Origin: Dermanyssus gallinae
Lineage: Eukaryota > Arthropoda > Arachnida > Mesostigmata > Dermanyssidae
Length of the DNA: 64,000 bases
Direction of reading: 5' to 3'
Assembly: GCA_003439945.1 (NCBI GenBank)
Contig: QVRM01004827.1
Coordinates: 92,501 to 156,500 of the forward strand
This document shows positions 10,814 through 21,938 of this stretch, piece by piece (positions within the stretch are counted from its first letter, which is position 1; each line of letters begins with the position of its first letter). The translations under genes and the position numbers were made by a program. The notes under the pieces are model-generated. The model ran no database searches. It saw nothing but the letters and a program-made list of their open reading frames with translations, and was not told where the DNA came from.

Positions 10814-10858
10814 GTGCGAGCAATGCTGGTCCACTATGCGGACCGTCATTGCTCGCAC
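10814..10858 (-). other. Stem-loop beside the non-LTR element 3' end
   Basis: GTGCGAGCAATG (10814-10825) pairs perfectly with CATTGCTCGCAC (10847-10858). Inside, GGTCC (10828-10832) pairs with GGACC (10840-10844), leaving a 2x2 internal loop and a 7-nt terminal loop. It lies just 3' of the stop codon of the minus-strand reverse transcriptase, where such elements often carry an RNA structure recognised by their own enzyme. That role is inferred. Copies lie at 37823-37867 and 44803-44847. Confidence 0.6.
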
Positions 10859-10876
10859 GGTCGTCGCGTGGCATAA

Positions 10877-12050
10877 TCATAAGCTATATGAGGGTTCCAA
10901 GGGTGCCGTCGTCAGAGCCCTAGGTAGACCCGCGCGCTGAGAGGTCCATTCCGGGCACCACAAAATTGTATGTTCAGGCGTGTCCTCGGTTTCACTTTGG
11001 CAGTACCTGCAGAATGGAGATGTGGTTTTCCCAATTGTGCGGAAGTGTGACTGAAAATTACCGTGTCCAGTAAGGAGCTAAGTGATGTAGAACGTCAACT
11101 CGCCACCTGGCCGGTACATCCAGGCCCTGATATTCCTTACTTGGTATCCGGGCGCTTCGTCCTGAATGGAGTCCCATTCGGCCTGCCAAATGTCGAGGGT
11201 TATATTTCTTTTCTCCGCCTTTTCCTTTTCCGGGTCTTCCCACAAGACTATACAAGCCAGAATAAGGACGGCCGCTGTGCTGACTGTTCTATACGCCATT
11301 GTAATGCGCAGAGCAGCCTTTCTTTGGGCTTTGAGTAGCGTTGCCCTGTTTTTGGCTGTGGATAGTGCGGTTGACGGCCACACCGTGGCTGCAAATAAAA
11401 CTATGGAGTCAGCCCCCGTCATAATAAGGCGCCTTCTTGACTCCCGTGGGCCATAGTTGTTTGGCATCAGCCCGGCTATCTTGTGCAAGATCTTAGTAGC
11501 CTTTTCTGCTGCAAGACGTATGTGGGATGTGCCCCGTAGTCCCCAGTCCAAGTACATTCTAAGGTAACGGGCGGTATTGACAACATTGATTTCCTGATCG
11601 CCTAGAGTTAGTTTCAAGGAAGGGCATTTCTTTGGCCCAATTACGAGGATGCCCTCATCTTTATTCGGCGCCAGTGTCAGGCCAACCCCCCTCATCCAGT
11701 CAGCGATCTCCGCCAAGGCGTCGTAGCTCTTAGTTCTAGTTGCTGGTGTAAGCGGGCCTGGACCACCACTGCGAGGTCGTCCGCGTATGCAGACGTCTAA
11801 TCGTATGCCAGGCTCCATAGAAGGGGTTCAAGGATCGAGCGCTGGGGAACCCCGGCCGTCATGTGGAACTCGGAGCCCTCACTGACTATGCGCCTCTCGC
11901 TCAGGTAGGACGAGATTGCCCGGCATAGGCAGGGCGGGACTCTCTTCCTGAGTAGTGTGTCCAGGATCATCTTCCAGGGCAGGCTGTTGAATGGGTTTTT
12001 AACGTCCAGCAGAACAAACTGTCTGGCTGCTTCCCTCCCGACACGAGGAC
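10877..12050 (-). mobile_element. R1-like non-LTR retrotransposon, dead 3' part of ORF2
   Basis: Reading the minus strand from about 12050, the frame opens in the reverse transcriptase (FVLLDVKNPFNSLPW, then FHMTAGVPQ). The YADDLAVVV catalytic box occurs near 11775 but in a different frame from the flanking sequence. The C-terminal domain follows (ILHKIAGLMPNNYG), then a nonsense codon, then a zinc-knuckle-like CRYCQSETEDTPEHTILWC and the stop at 10877. Typical of R1/Jockey-group ORF2 and clearly inactive. It sits in the last intron of the scaffold gene, antisense to it. Confidence 0.85.
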
Positions 12051-12639
12051 GTTAGCGAGAGGAAAGGGAGAGAAGAAGGGAGGGATCAGGCGAGCAGCCC
12101 TTCCAGCGAGCGAGGCTGCGCTGTAAGGGTCGGACGGGGTCAAACGCTAACGAGCCGAAGGAGCACGAGAACCCATCGTGATGTATTCAACCAATATGAC
12201 TGACGTACTCATTTTCACGAGTGAAGCCATATAGGATGAGAAGCAATGAAAAGCAAAAATAATGTAAAACGATTAGTCAACAAAAGGTACACGTGACCTC
12301 ACTTAATGTAGGAGCAAGTTCGTCGTCGTCGTCGTCGTCGTACAAATCGGGTGGCCGGCACAGAAATGTCGTCAGCATGTCGTTAGTTGCTTACTTAAGT
12401 CACCTGCTGTTTGCACGATACGAATCGATCCTAATAAGTGTTCTTATATCTGTTATTGGTCAGTTTATTCTGCTTGTGCACAGTATCGGGCACCGTACAG
12501 TATACGACAGCTACGCAAACGATCTTCTAGATATTTGTGTGTAAGGGTTCGGTACATTCTCTAGCTTAGTGACCTAATGTTCTTCTGTTGCATCATTGAT
12601 CTCCACTCGTATGAACGATTTGCTATCAGTTCTAGTATA
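12051..12639 (+). other. Intronic sequence without recognised gene
   Basis: It begins with a purine-rich segment (12055-12110) that may belong to the adjacent retroelement, then a TCG triplet run (12317-12341) whose length differs between copies. No credible coding sequence was seen; the 83-codon frame at 12293-12544 is low-complexity at its start and unlike any family I know. Confidence 0.4.
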
Positions 12640-13380
12640 TTTCTATATTCACAGACTTATAGCGCACATAGAGCATGCGGGGAGCTGGGAAAACCACAAT
12701 TTCACTCCTGAAGAAGAAGATAGTGTACCACCACTTTTTCAGCCGACCGTGGGCGCCTTACTTAGGAGGTACTTTGGACTAGAGACGCTCCAACGCCTGG
12801 CGTATACGAGCTCTGGTACTTGAATAGGGTTCATACAAATCTGCCTATGTCTCATCACACGTGATGAATCTCGAGAACAAAAAAGCTGGGCCTTCGTCAA
12901 AGTTTATCAGAGATTCTCGAGCCAGAAGGACTCGCGCCTGTTTTTGTCTTGTGTCAAAAACAGATGAGTTGGAGCGTCCGAGGTGGCCATGCAGGATCTT
13001 ATGAAAGGACTTGGCATCTAAGCCCAAAGTCTCCTTTAGCGCTGTATATGTTTTGTTTAAGTTTTCATCAGTCGCAACCTCACTCGTCGCATTTTCGTCG
13101 TCCGTTGCTGTTTTTGGATAGCAGTACTAGGTCAACCGTACACTGGAGAGTGTATATGTATGGTACAGAATAAAATGTTCTGTACCATCCATATACACTC
13201 TCCAGAGATGGCTTTACCCCAGTGGTCAATCCATTTCGAACCACTCTTGTGCATATATTCCTCGCTGGATGTTGTTTTCTCACACCACTGTCTGTAGGAA
13301 AATCGACTTGAATGTTTCACCCAAAAACCAGCAAAGATGACGCTATCCACTAGTGGATTCGATTCGAAAATCACTCTTTA
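12640..13380 (-). mobile_element. Degenerate mariner transposase, N-terminal two thirds
   Basis: On the minus strand, broken frames give the N-terminal part (near 13350-13210, ending DHWGKAISGE), then KSFHKILHGHLG, ESLINFDEGPAF and FITCDET, the first catalytic Asp region of mariner transposases, at about 12850. Downstream residues (LYEPY...) continue to about 12640. A stop replaces the Trp usually following DET, and several frameshifts occur. A near-perfect hairpin interrupts it at 13143-13205. It is a different fragment from the element at 13724. Confidence 0.65.
13143..13205. repeat. 63-bp near-perfect hairpin
   Basis: Arms 13143-13170 and 13178-13205 (28 bp each, starting CTGGAGAGTGTATATG) pair with one mismatch around the 7-nt loop TAAAATG. 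The surrounding sequence is mariner transposase on the minus strand and the hairpin interrupts that homology. In unit 2 the right arm is unchanged while the left arm varies (near 40141 and 47121). It could be a tiny inverted-repeat insertion, a palindromic repair scar or a hairpin RNA precursor. Confidence 0.7.
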
Positions 13381-13723
13381 CTACGTTAAATTTCAGACAC
13401 CTTTCCAGGTCCCCACGTAGTGGTAGAAATCAACACGTGTAGCAATGCCCGTATTGTACCGAGGTTGCTCTATTGCTGATCCTTGCTTTCCTCAGGTTAC
13501 GTAGCCTGTGTGATAACTCGAACTGTTAGCACAAGTCGCGGTAGATTTGATTCGCGCGATTAGTGAAAGTCTCTTTTTACCTGTTGATTACATGTTTAAT
13601 TTATGATGAATTATACATGTTATAAGCTCCAATAGTTTATTTAACAAAATTATACTGACTTATGTATGTATGTTTATATATATATATATATTTTTTTTTT
13701 TATATATATATATATATATATAT

Positions 13724-14518
13724 AAAGTCTTTTCGGTTTTGGCGCTATAAAGAAAACACATATATAGGAGACACGGGAGGTCTTATTTATTGATTTATAT
13801 ATTCTCCGCCGGAAGATACAACCTCTGCCCAACGAATTACAAGGTTTTCGATTCCTAAATAATCTTCCAAAAAAAACAAAATATTCTTCCAGTCCAGAAC
13901 GCACGTGTTCGATAGAAGTGAATTTTTTACCACTTAAAAAGTTTTGCATCGATCTGAATAGGTGGTAATCAGATGGTGCTAAGTCGGGGGAATACGGTGG
14001 ATGTTCCAAAAGTTCCCATTTTAGCTGCGAAATTTTCGAAAGGGTCTCCCTACTCACGTGGTGTTTTGCGTTGTCTTGGTGGAACAGGACACCCTTCCTT
14101 GAAATTAGTGCAGGGTACGACTGCTTTAATTTTTCGTGAACCTTTTCGAGTTGTTGACAGTACACGGCCGTATTTATCGTCTGGTTACGCGGTAAGAGTT
14201 CATAGTGCACTATTCCGTCCACATTCCACCAAATACACAATAAAACCTTTTTTTTTCCTTTCGAAACTTCTCAAACCACTGTTGGCACATTCTGTCTGTA
14301 CAACAGGCATCCCCAAACGATTTTAACAACTTTTTGTGAGCCTGCGTTGCACTCAGCACGAACAAACGGCTAAACAGATTTCAAACAGATTGGCTGAGAC
14401 CAGCAGATTCCCCGCTCTTTTTCACATGAAAACAACAAAGAGTGAGCCAATGATCTATGCCTAGGCGCCGGGGCGGGCGTTGTGAAAGCCGCGCAAGCGC
14501 CAATCCGAAAAGACTTTT
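13724..14518 (-). mobile_element. Internally deleted mariner element with terminal inverted repeats
   Basis: The left end AAAGTCTTTTCGGTTTTGGC (13724 on) and right end GCGCCAATCCGAAAAGAC (14497 on) are inverted repeats with one indel and one mismatch, next to TA-rich flanks. The minus strand encodes the C-terminal half of a mariner transposase: VHYELLPRN, FHQDNAKHH (second Asp) and HPPYSPDLAPSDYHLF (third Asp). At about 0.8 kb it is shorter than a full mariner (about 1.3 kb) and lacks the DNA-binding region and first catalytic Asp. It is non-autonomous. Confidence 0.85.
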
Positions 14519-14664
14519 TTGTAGACCCTATATATATATTTACGATAGGACTGCATGCAGATCTTCATGACTTAAGTTTTAGAAGAGATCGCCTTTTCGT
14601 TCGAGTTCCTTTGGTACCTAAGATTGGCGCGTAATTTGTACTCATGATAGTTTGTTCTTTTCAG

Positions 14665-14690
14665 CTGGCGTGAAGTTAAGTCGGGTCTGA
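14665..14690 (+). CDS. smash: Scaffold gene copy 1, terminal exon encoding a PDZ ligand
   Basis: Acceptor TTTGTTCTTTTCAG ends at 14664. Joined to the LIM exon (one base carried over), the frame reads A-G-V-K-L-S-R-V and stops at TGA 14688-14690. The C-terminus Ser-Arg-Val fits the class I PDZ-ligand pattern (S/T-x-hydrophobic), a plausible end for a junctional scaffold. The phase agreement, strong acceptor and exact retention in all three copies support it. Its small size means it rests on splice logic, not homology. Confidence 0.65.
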
Positions 14691-14907
14691 TGCTGCACAT
14701 TTGCAACGCAACTTCATTGGCAACGAATCTGCGAAGTAGTGTTGCCCTTTAGGATACCGGAGCGGACGAAGGAACTTACTTGTTTGTCTCCATCAACTTA
14801 GCGTCATCGACAGCAGAGGCGCAGTTTGCCGGTATCACGAATTTACAAATACTTTATCATGTTCGTGTAATATACGTTTAGATATTATTACATATTGCAG
14901 ATTTTAA

Positions 14908-14913
14908 AATAAA
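14908..14913 (+). terminator. Candidate polyadenylation signal, scaffold gene copy 1
   Basis: AATAAA lies 218 bp after the proposed stop codon. Equivalent hexamers are at 41917-41922 and 48890-48895. No transcript data are available to confirm use. Confidence 0.4.
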
Positions 14914-15599
14914 GAAAGACACTGTATAAAACCGTACCACGAAAGGCCTGTACTGTTTCCGGGTATATATATATATATATAATATATGATTCGAGAAGCG
15001 ATTTCGTAGATACTGATTGATGTAATAAACGCTTGTAATCCTTACAAATAATTTGTAGCGGCTTTTTCGGCCCATAGAGTAAGCCCTGCGAAGATGAGGA
15101 CGTAGCGCCAGTCGATAATTCGTCCGCCTTTCCCCTGATCACACCACTAGCATTCCTGAAAAGTGCATTTGCGCGTTGTTATGACGGTTGGCAGATTCTC
15201 GATTTTGCATCAGAGCATCACTACTGGCATACTTATGGCTATGGTTTATTTATCCTGATATTAAAATCACAATTTTTATTGAAAGGCGAGCATGGTATAT
15301 CCAGCTTACTTTTCCCAGCGCTCCAAGAACCCACTATTTCGGTTGAAGTGTGCACGCAGTTTTTTTCTCTCGAAATGAATGCTGCCACCAAGTGACCTTC
15401 TCCGAAGGAACTAAAACGACCTGTAGATGACTACTCTCCTGTTGCATATGCCCCAATCGCCTGCAAGCTCTAAAGAAGGTTCTCATTAACCAAACCTGAA
15501 CGCTTTTTTTAAACGACATTGTAGACATTGCAAAATAATATATGACTAAGTTATACTTATACAAGAATTTAGACCATTTCTGTGAACGCATTACTTAGA
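14914..15599. other. Intergenic sequence, nothing recognised
   Basis: AT-rich sequence after the scaffold 3' end, with an (AT)n array near 14965-14980. Short minus-strand frames here (for example 15334-15591) lack recognisable domains. Confidence 0.4.
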
Positions 15600-15840
15600 T
15601 CATTGACCTATCCAGCACACTTTGACTGCAAACGAGCCTTTGATAACACAAGCCATGAACTGCTGCTTGGTAAGATACAACAGGTTGACACTTAGCCCAA
15701 ATCGACTCAGTGATGTATGCCCGTCCTGACAAGTTTGCTCGTTTTGAATGTGAACAGATACATTAAACATTAGGTCGAATATTCCGAGTATGCAGAGGCC
15801 TAATTATTTAATTGAAGGCAATGCCTATCTGAGGTTGTTA
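15600..15840 (+). mobile_element. Short remnant of a non-LTR reverse transcriptase
   Basis: Near 15628-15690 the plus strand reads RAFDNTSHELLLGKIQQ, which resembles the first catalytic block of non-LTR reverse transcriptases (usually AFDxVSHxLLLxKL). The frame then breaks. Copies are in B' near 42625 and B'' near 49600. It marks the right part of block B. Confidence 0.4.
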
Positions 15841-17999
15841 CAGTCAGCCGTCGGCAGTTGTCTACAGAAAACGTATACATAAACATACAGATATGCATAT
15901 ACAGATAACTGACACACGTTCTTCATGATTATGATGTCAGCGCATAGATATGTTGTTCGGAGTGGTAAAGTAACTCCTAAGCTTGACTTCCCCTTCCACG
16001 TCTCTTTGAGCTATTTCGCGCAAGAACTTTTTTAAACACTATTTTCCGTTTCTTAATTATAAAAAAAAAACTGTTAATTCTTATCTCAAATTATTGAAAT
16101 CTCTGTCCATCATCTAGATTTATCAAATTTAAGTATGCATACTGGAGATTTGTTTACTTAAATTTTGTAAATTATAACCTTAATACAACCCTGCTAATCC
16201 TAAAAAATTCTCACTTCGAAGGAGGAATGCGTCGGACACAGGCTGAATTCCTTTACTCTCCTTCACTCCGTTCCGTCAACCTACCGGACACGCAAGGTAC
16301 AAATGCTGTTCTTAAAAATACTTTGGGGGAAATGTGAGATTAGCACACTCCTTGATATTAATAAGAATGGCATCTCTGATGTAAAGAAGAAATAATTCAA
16401 ATAAGAAACTTTATTCATGCTAGTAATATGTCTGTCCGGAGGACGCAGTAATGCCTTCCTACAGGAGTTTTCAATTGCATAAGTGGCTAGGTTTGTATTT
16501 TGCTATATGTGCAGTGTGAAAAAGTTCTTGAAGTACACGCGTATGTTATACCCATTCCACATCAGCTTGCCCAGCTCCCCGTTTACCACATTTGCACGTA
16601 TGTACAAATGCCTTATTTTTCACTTTGCGTACTGTGATGTAAAACATGCCTTAACAAAATGTTGTAGTAATGGTAAACAAGGTACTGTGCAGATGTACCT
16701 GGTAGTAGCGACCACTCAAGACGACCATGATCGTTAATGTGCCACTATAGAGAATGACCTCGGCCCCGTTATAGTTACGGAGAATGACAGCTTGTTGAAA
16801 AACACAGTATGCTCCGGACTCGAGCGTTTTTTGTGCATTTTAGACAGTTTGCTAGGACGGCGAGCTTTTTAACTTTACAGCGTAAACACAATTAGCTATC
16901 ATCTTACCAGCGGTGTTGAGTGTGTAATATGCACATACCGTTATCACACAGTGGCAATTATTGTCATAGCATTGTGTCACATGGAGAAGCTTGCACTCGT
17001 AATACGCTTTCATTCCATTACGGGTTTGCCGGGGTTGCTATAAGAAACACACATTTAATACGTACAAGGACTTCAGGTAAATGTATTTCTTATTTCTTCT
17101 AGTTCACTACGTTTGTGCTTCGAGGTCTACAATCAAAGAGTAGCTATGAATATCGTAATATGGGGAGTTTAAATTTATAAAACGTCTAAGCTAACACCAG
17201 GAAGCGAGCCTTGCTACTGAGAAGAGTAAATGCTAAGAAGTTACACGTGCGCAATTTACGCTAATAGAGAAGGGAGACGTGAAAAGCTTGCACCTCCCAG
17301 TTCAGAACAAGGACCATTTTCGAAAGAGGCCCACACATACCCTTGTTCAATAAGGAGCTCGAGAAAAGAGATGCACGAGATATGGGCTCAGGAAAACACG
17401 GGGAGCATATGGGGAAACTTTGGTGAATGCTCAACTTCCTTGCCCTGTATGTAGGTGCAGAGGCATTGCAAAAACTTACATTAGTAGTGTGGACAGTTAA
17501 ATGAACGGCGCCAAGCTTCCGACGTAAGCTAGTGTGAAATGCCACGACAGGTCAGATCACACCGGCGCCCGAAATCATCCGTAAGTGGTATTCGTTTCTG
17601 AAGATCACGAGAGCTACATCGAACGTCTCATAGAGCAATGCGTAGAGTTTTGATTCAACAAAGGCTTCACAGGTCGACGTGACCTAGTTGCTTGCTGCCA
17701 GTGGCCGCACCGGTGGCACCGCCCTGCACAAAGTTCACAGAATTCATTAAATCGCCGCTCAAGTTCACTGCGGTGTCTCAGAACCTCGCTAATTAACCTC
17801 GCCTCAAACCTACCAAGTCGCAGAGCGACACGTCCACCGCCGTAGTGGTGAACGGACATGTCCCCATACTACGACAGGGGATTTGGACAGGACGGATACG
17901 AACGGTGAATGCGAACTAAGGCGTCGAGACGCGCCACTGCATGTCCAATCCAGCCTGAGAAGCTAAACGAGCAACTTCCGTAAAATGTTTGCCGGTGCG
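15841..17999. other. Intergenic sequence, block B/C boundary
   Basis: Contains the TCATG breakpoint counterpart at about 15924-15928 (CTTCATGATTATG). No gene was recognised. The last few hundred bases may be the decayed 5' part of the non-LTR element that follows. Confidence 0.4.
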
Positions 18000-19540
18000 G
18001 TAACCATTCCGAGCGATGCTACTGTAGGATTTTCGGCATGGAGCGAGCGAGTCCAGGAAGCTCGCCAGGAGGCCCTGTCTCGCGTTTTTATTGACTCGGA
18101 GGTAACTCTGAAGCAATGGTAAAAGCGCCGCTGGGAAAGGCCCCCGGACCTGACCTAGTGGTAAACGAACATCTTCGACAGGCCACTTTGTTTGTGCCCT
18201 GTTTCACTGCCCCTTTTTAATGAAGTGCATAGAACATCCCAATTATCCGTGGAATGGAGGACTAGTCTCCTTAGTATCATTGCTAAGGGAAAGGGAGACC
18301 CGCTGGCTCCATCATCAGACCGAGGAATAACGAAAAAGAGCGTAATATATAAGATTCTGTCGGCTATCTTAACCCGTAAATCTCAACTATCTCGGCTATC
18401 TCAACTCGGTAAATCGTACACTTCGTATCAGGGGAAGTTATCTATTTGCCGTGTTCGTGGACTTCAAGGCGGCCTTTCATACGGCCTCGCGAACGATCAT
18501 CCTTGACAAGCTGGCACGCAGTGGAGTCCCACTGCATGCTAGAACTTCTAAGAAGCACTTTGCAAGAATGACTGGTAATAATAGACGATGGGGTTGCTGA
18601 GCACGCGCCGATCACTCAGACCACCGGTGTTGCTCAGGGTGATAGCCTGAGTCTTCTGTTGTTCTCAATGTTGGTAAGCGATCTCTCGGCGGAAATACAT
18701 AGTCGGCATTCCCAAGTAGAAACGCTTATGTATGCCGATGATTTAGTATTGTTCTCCCGAAGTCGCTTTCACTTGCAGCAGTCGCTTGTGACTCTACAGC
18801 GCTATGTAAGCCGGAGCAAACTGGAGATCAATGCGAGTAAGACTAAAGCGATGAAATTCCGACGAGAAGGAAAACTGGCTAAAAGCGATGAGCTCCGACT
18901 GGATTCAGGAATAGTCGAAATCGTTTCTTACTTTCTCTTCCTGGGTGTAGTGTTTTCTTCACGTGGCACAAGTTTCTCCAGATCGATATACGAGATACTT
19001 TCTCTAGCTAGGGGTCGTGTTTTCTTCATGTAGCATAAGTTTCTCTTTTCGAGATCGAACTTAAAGACGTTTAATCAACTCAAAGCCAGTTTCCTAAAGC
19101 GAGCACTGAACGTCCACCGCACTAGCCTGAATAGGTTACTTACTACTTACTGGCATCGTCGCCGTTATTCGTTGAGGACCTACAGAGGATGTACAACCTG
19201 CCGAAGACGACGGTTTTTAGAGAACACGTCTTAAATTGGGAAAATAAAATGGCCGACATCGACCTGCTGTTTTATGAAGCGAAAGCAATGACGTCGGATG
19301 TGTGGAGCGCCTGCAGTTATGAGAATCGGCATCTAATCACCAGCTTTGCCGTCCACGGCTTCCATCTGAAGATCTGTGCGCGCGAGAAATTTCATGAGAT
19401 CTCGCCGGAGTGTATATGTAAACTTTGTGGCCACCCGTGTGATCTATATCACCGTTAGCGTTGTGAACGGCAATTCCGTTGTCTCAACTCTGGAAATGCG
19501 ATGTCTGTGATGTATATTCGTAAACCAATTATTGGTTAAT
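18000..19540 (+). mobile_element. Degenerate non-LTR retrotransposon reverse transcriptase
   Basis: The plus strand encodes, in shifted frames, the reverse transcriptase of a non-LTR element: GKAPGPDLVVNEHL at about 18135, a middle palm region, TLMYADDLVLFSRS with the catalytic YADD at 18731-18742, then the thumb (KLEINASKTKAMKF) to 19033. After a break, 19189-19458 encodes the C-terminal part with a zinc-knuckle-like CKLCGHPCDLYHR. It ends near a TTAATAAAACTACTACTAA tail. Multiple frameshifts make it inactive. It lies between the 3' ends of the two convergent genes. Confidence 0.75.
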
Positions 19541-20186
19541 AAAACTACTACTAAGGCGTCGAGCAACCTTGACATTCTGATAAGGTCACACACGATGAGT
19601 TCTCAAAGTGGGAACAATAGGCGAAAAATGCCGGCGATATTCACTCCCTTGGGGCTGGCGCAAAAGGATGTGAATACGCAGGTAGTAGTGAAGGGAGACC
19701 AAAACTGCGCAGGAAAACAGGTAACAGATAAGGAAGGAGGAAACGAGGAAGAAAAGGGGCGGAGAGCGGCAAGAGCATGGAAAATACGCCAAACACAAAC
19801 CCTGAAGCAACGGCAAAAGACTGGAATTTAAATTAAAATTGTTATATATTTTTCTAGCGAATATATAAACGAAATAGATTGTATGTATATATATAATCAC
19901 TGATTTTAATGAAAACTCAGGCATTGTAATAGGCAATCCATTTAATAAACACCATGTTGTTAGACAATAACACCTTCTTAATTTGTTTTTTACACTGCCT
20001 TATTATTTCTATATTTGTTCCTAGTAAATATATAAAAAATCGAATGAATGCGGAATAAATAGTATATAAATAGATTATATACATGTCTAACTGCTGGCGA
20101 TAATGATGATGACCACGATGATGATGTTGTAGCCAGACTATCGACTAAAAAGTGCGTTCAGAATTATTTCTCGCAGCCTATCTATT
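19541..20186. other. 3' intergenic region of the convergent gene pair
   Basis: AT-rich sequence downstream of the minus-strand LOTUS-Tudor stop codon, with a TGATGATG-type run near 20100-20130. A 99-codon plus-strand frame (19532-19831) is Lys/Arg-rich and resembles no family I know. Confidence 0.4.
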
Positions 20187-20573
20187 CTAGCTCGCGGCGT
20201 AGTTCTGTGCGATCTCCTTTAATGCCTTATACGTTTTGCTACGAGCGAGCTGCAGTCCCTTATTGCCCGAGATACATTCGTAGGCTTTCATGATTGGCAC
20301 TACGGCCCTAATGGGAACAAGCACAATTCTGTAGCTTGAGTTGAGCAGGGGAATCATTTCCCGGTTCAACTGATCGTAGAGATGGACATCGTTCTCGACC
20401 GTCTGCAGTTCCGACACCGTAAGGGCGGTGGACTCTTGCAGGTCCTCGAGAATAGAGTCCGTAGGCAGGCCAAGCATGTCTGAGAGACACGCACTCGGGA
20501 CAAACGCCGTGGGTCGCTCCATTGGACCACTCGTCACTATGTACACGCAACTCATGCTCGGCAGCATTTTCAC
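20187..20573 (-). CDS. LOTUS-Tudor gene copy 1, last exon
   Basis: On the minus strand the acceptor AAAATCAG precedes GTGAAAATG at 20573, and the TAG stop is at 20189-20187. The 128 codons read VKMLPSMSCVYIVTSG, then a mostly helical tail ending KALKEIAQNYAAS. The phase is 0, matching the previous exon (VYSLT). The start looks like the last strand of the extended Tudor fold; the remaining 100 residues are not a domain I recognise. Copy 2 differs at one residue (Ile to Gly in NREMIPLL). Confidence 0.75.
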   Translation of the reverse strand: MKMLPSMSCVYIVTSGPMERPTAFVPSACLSDMLGLPTDSILEDLQESTALTVSELQTVENDVHLYDQLNREMIPLLNSSYRIVLVPIRAVVPIMKAYECISGNKGLQLARSKTYKALKEIAQNYAAS

Positions 20574-21900
20574 CTGATTTTGTTGAAACATAAGGCATAT
20601 ACGGACACAAAATGTAAACGATAGAACTAAAAACATCTAAATATATATACATATATATATAGGATTCGGAACGGATCCACCCAACGACGTAGCCTCTTGT
20701 GTCGCCGAAGCATGACGATATCGACAAATTAGAAAAACTACTGTTAACAAACAAAATGTTGTTGACTCACTACATAGCCGAAGAAGTCGTAACTAAGTCG
20801 ATACTATCAGTTTCTTGTTATGGGACAGTTCGGAAATGCACGATAGCATCGCATGTCACCTACAGCTGAGAGTAGTGATATGTGGGTTTAGTGTAGTAGT
20901 TTGTGAAGTGAGCGACGCTTCGGAAATGCACCCCAACCCAAACAAATCAACCAGAGCTTGATCAAAACTGTCAAGCTGGCTTGGGCACCAACCCCGCCCC
21001 CCCGCCTCGCCCCCTAGCCAAGGTTCTTTTACAGGCGAAAGACTGGCTTATCTACAAAAACAGTCGCTTTGTAGTATAACGGACACCAGCCAGGTTTCAC
21101 GCAACAGTCACTCAACTAAAAGTAGCAGTAGACCATTGCAAATTGAAAACAAGCATATGTAAACGGAGAAGCCGAGTTCTCGGTACCGAATAGTCCTAAA
21201 AAGCACACGTCTTACCTGTGCCAACAGGCTGCCACAGTTGCAACTCATCGGCTTATTTGATGGTAACAATTGACCAGCCATTTTTATCACAACCATGCAG
21301 AAGAGGTAGCATGTGAAAGAGGTCAATCAAGAACCCGGTGCTGCTATTTAAAGAGAGAGAGACACTCCATCTTTTTAGATCAATCACCGCGCGTAGAATC
21401 GATTTGAGCTGAATTGCATTAGGGTCACCTGTCTGAAGAGAACGCAAGGGCTAGAGCTCTCGACACCTACTTGACTGTATGTATAGCCTGACGGACGGAC
21501 TCACTACCGCTTATCGTACGGCGGAGATTCGGCTTACCGCCTACCATGGCCGTTCATGAGTGTGCTACAAAGTTAATAAACTACAAAACGTAACCTACAA
21601 ATTGCAATGGAGAACCACGGGTATGCGGCAAGTCTAGACTAAACTAGATGCCCTGATGGGTGGTATCAAGGGGTGGTACTGAAAGCTACACGGGGCCGGC
21701 CCTACCACCTTACCACTGTGTCTCTTAGAGCCGAACGGGGGATAATCTCCGACCCTGCTAAAGTGCTGAAAGTAATGATTTTTGGGGAAAGTAGCATCAA
21801 GAACGTCGTGGAAGCCTCACACAAATTGTGGCACATACCATCATCACGTTACGCACTTTATCACTGGGAACCAAGTATTAAAATCAGAACTTTCTGACTG

Positions 21901-21938
<38 letters not shown>

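Larger units (their letters stand above)
2725..14690 (+). other. smash: Gene locus: LMO7/Smallish-like PDZ-LIM scaffold, copy 1 (frameshifted)
   Basis: Eight coding exons fit with matching splice phases: 2725-2966, 3263-3750, 3988-6242, 6911-8368, 9104-9271, 9505-10056, 10269-10465 and 14665-14690. Domain order is an N-terminal LDKWK helical block, PDZ, long repeat region, Tyr/polyQ region, LIM and a C-terminal PDZ ligand. This matches the LMO7/LIMCH1 family and its fly member Smallish, a cortical scaffold at epithelial junctions. Further 5' exons (vertebrate relatives have a calponin-homology domain) would lie left of the window. A 1-bp insertion in exon 4 breaks the frame, so the assembled copy cannot make the LIM half. 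The last intron (4.2 kb) is filled with one non-LTR and two mariner remnants. Confidence 0.8.

Noticed and set aside
21216..21432. Exon-like segment with good acceptor and donor in a LOTUS-Tudor intron
   Set aside because: All three frames contain stops before the donor, and the two copies differ by clustered non-synonymous changes. Direct joining of 22043 to 20573 gives a sensible protein.
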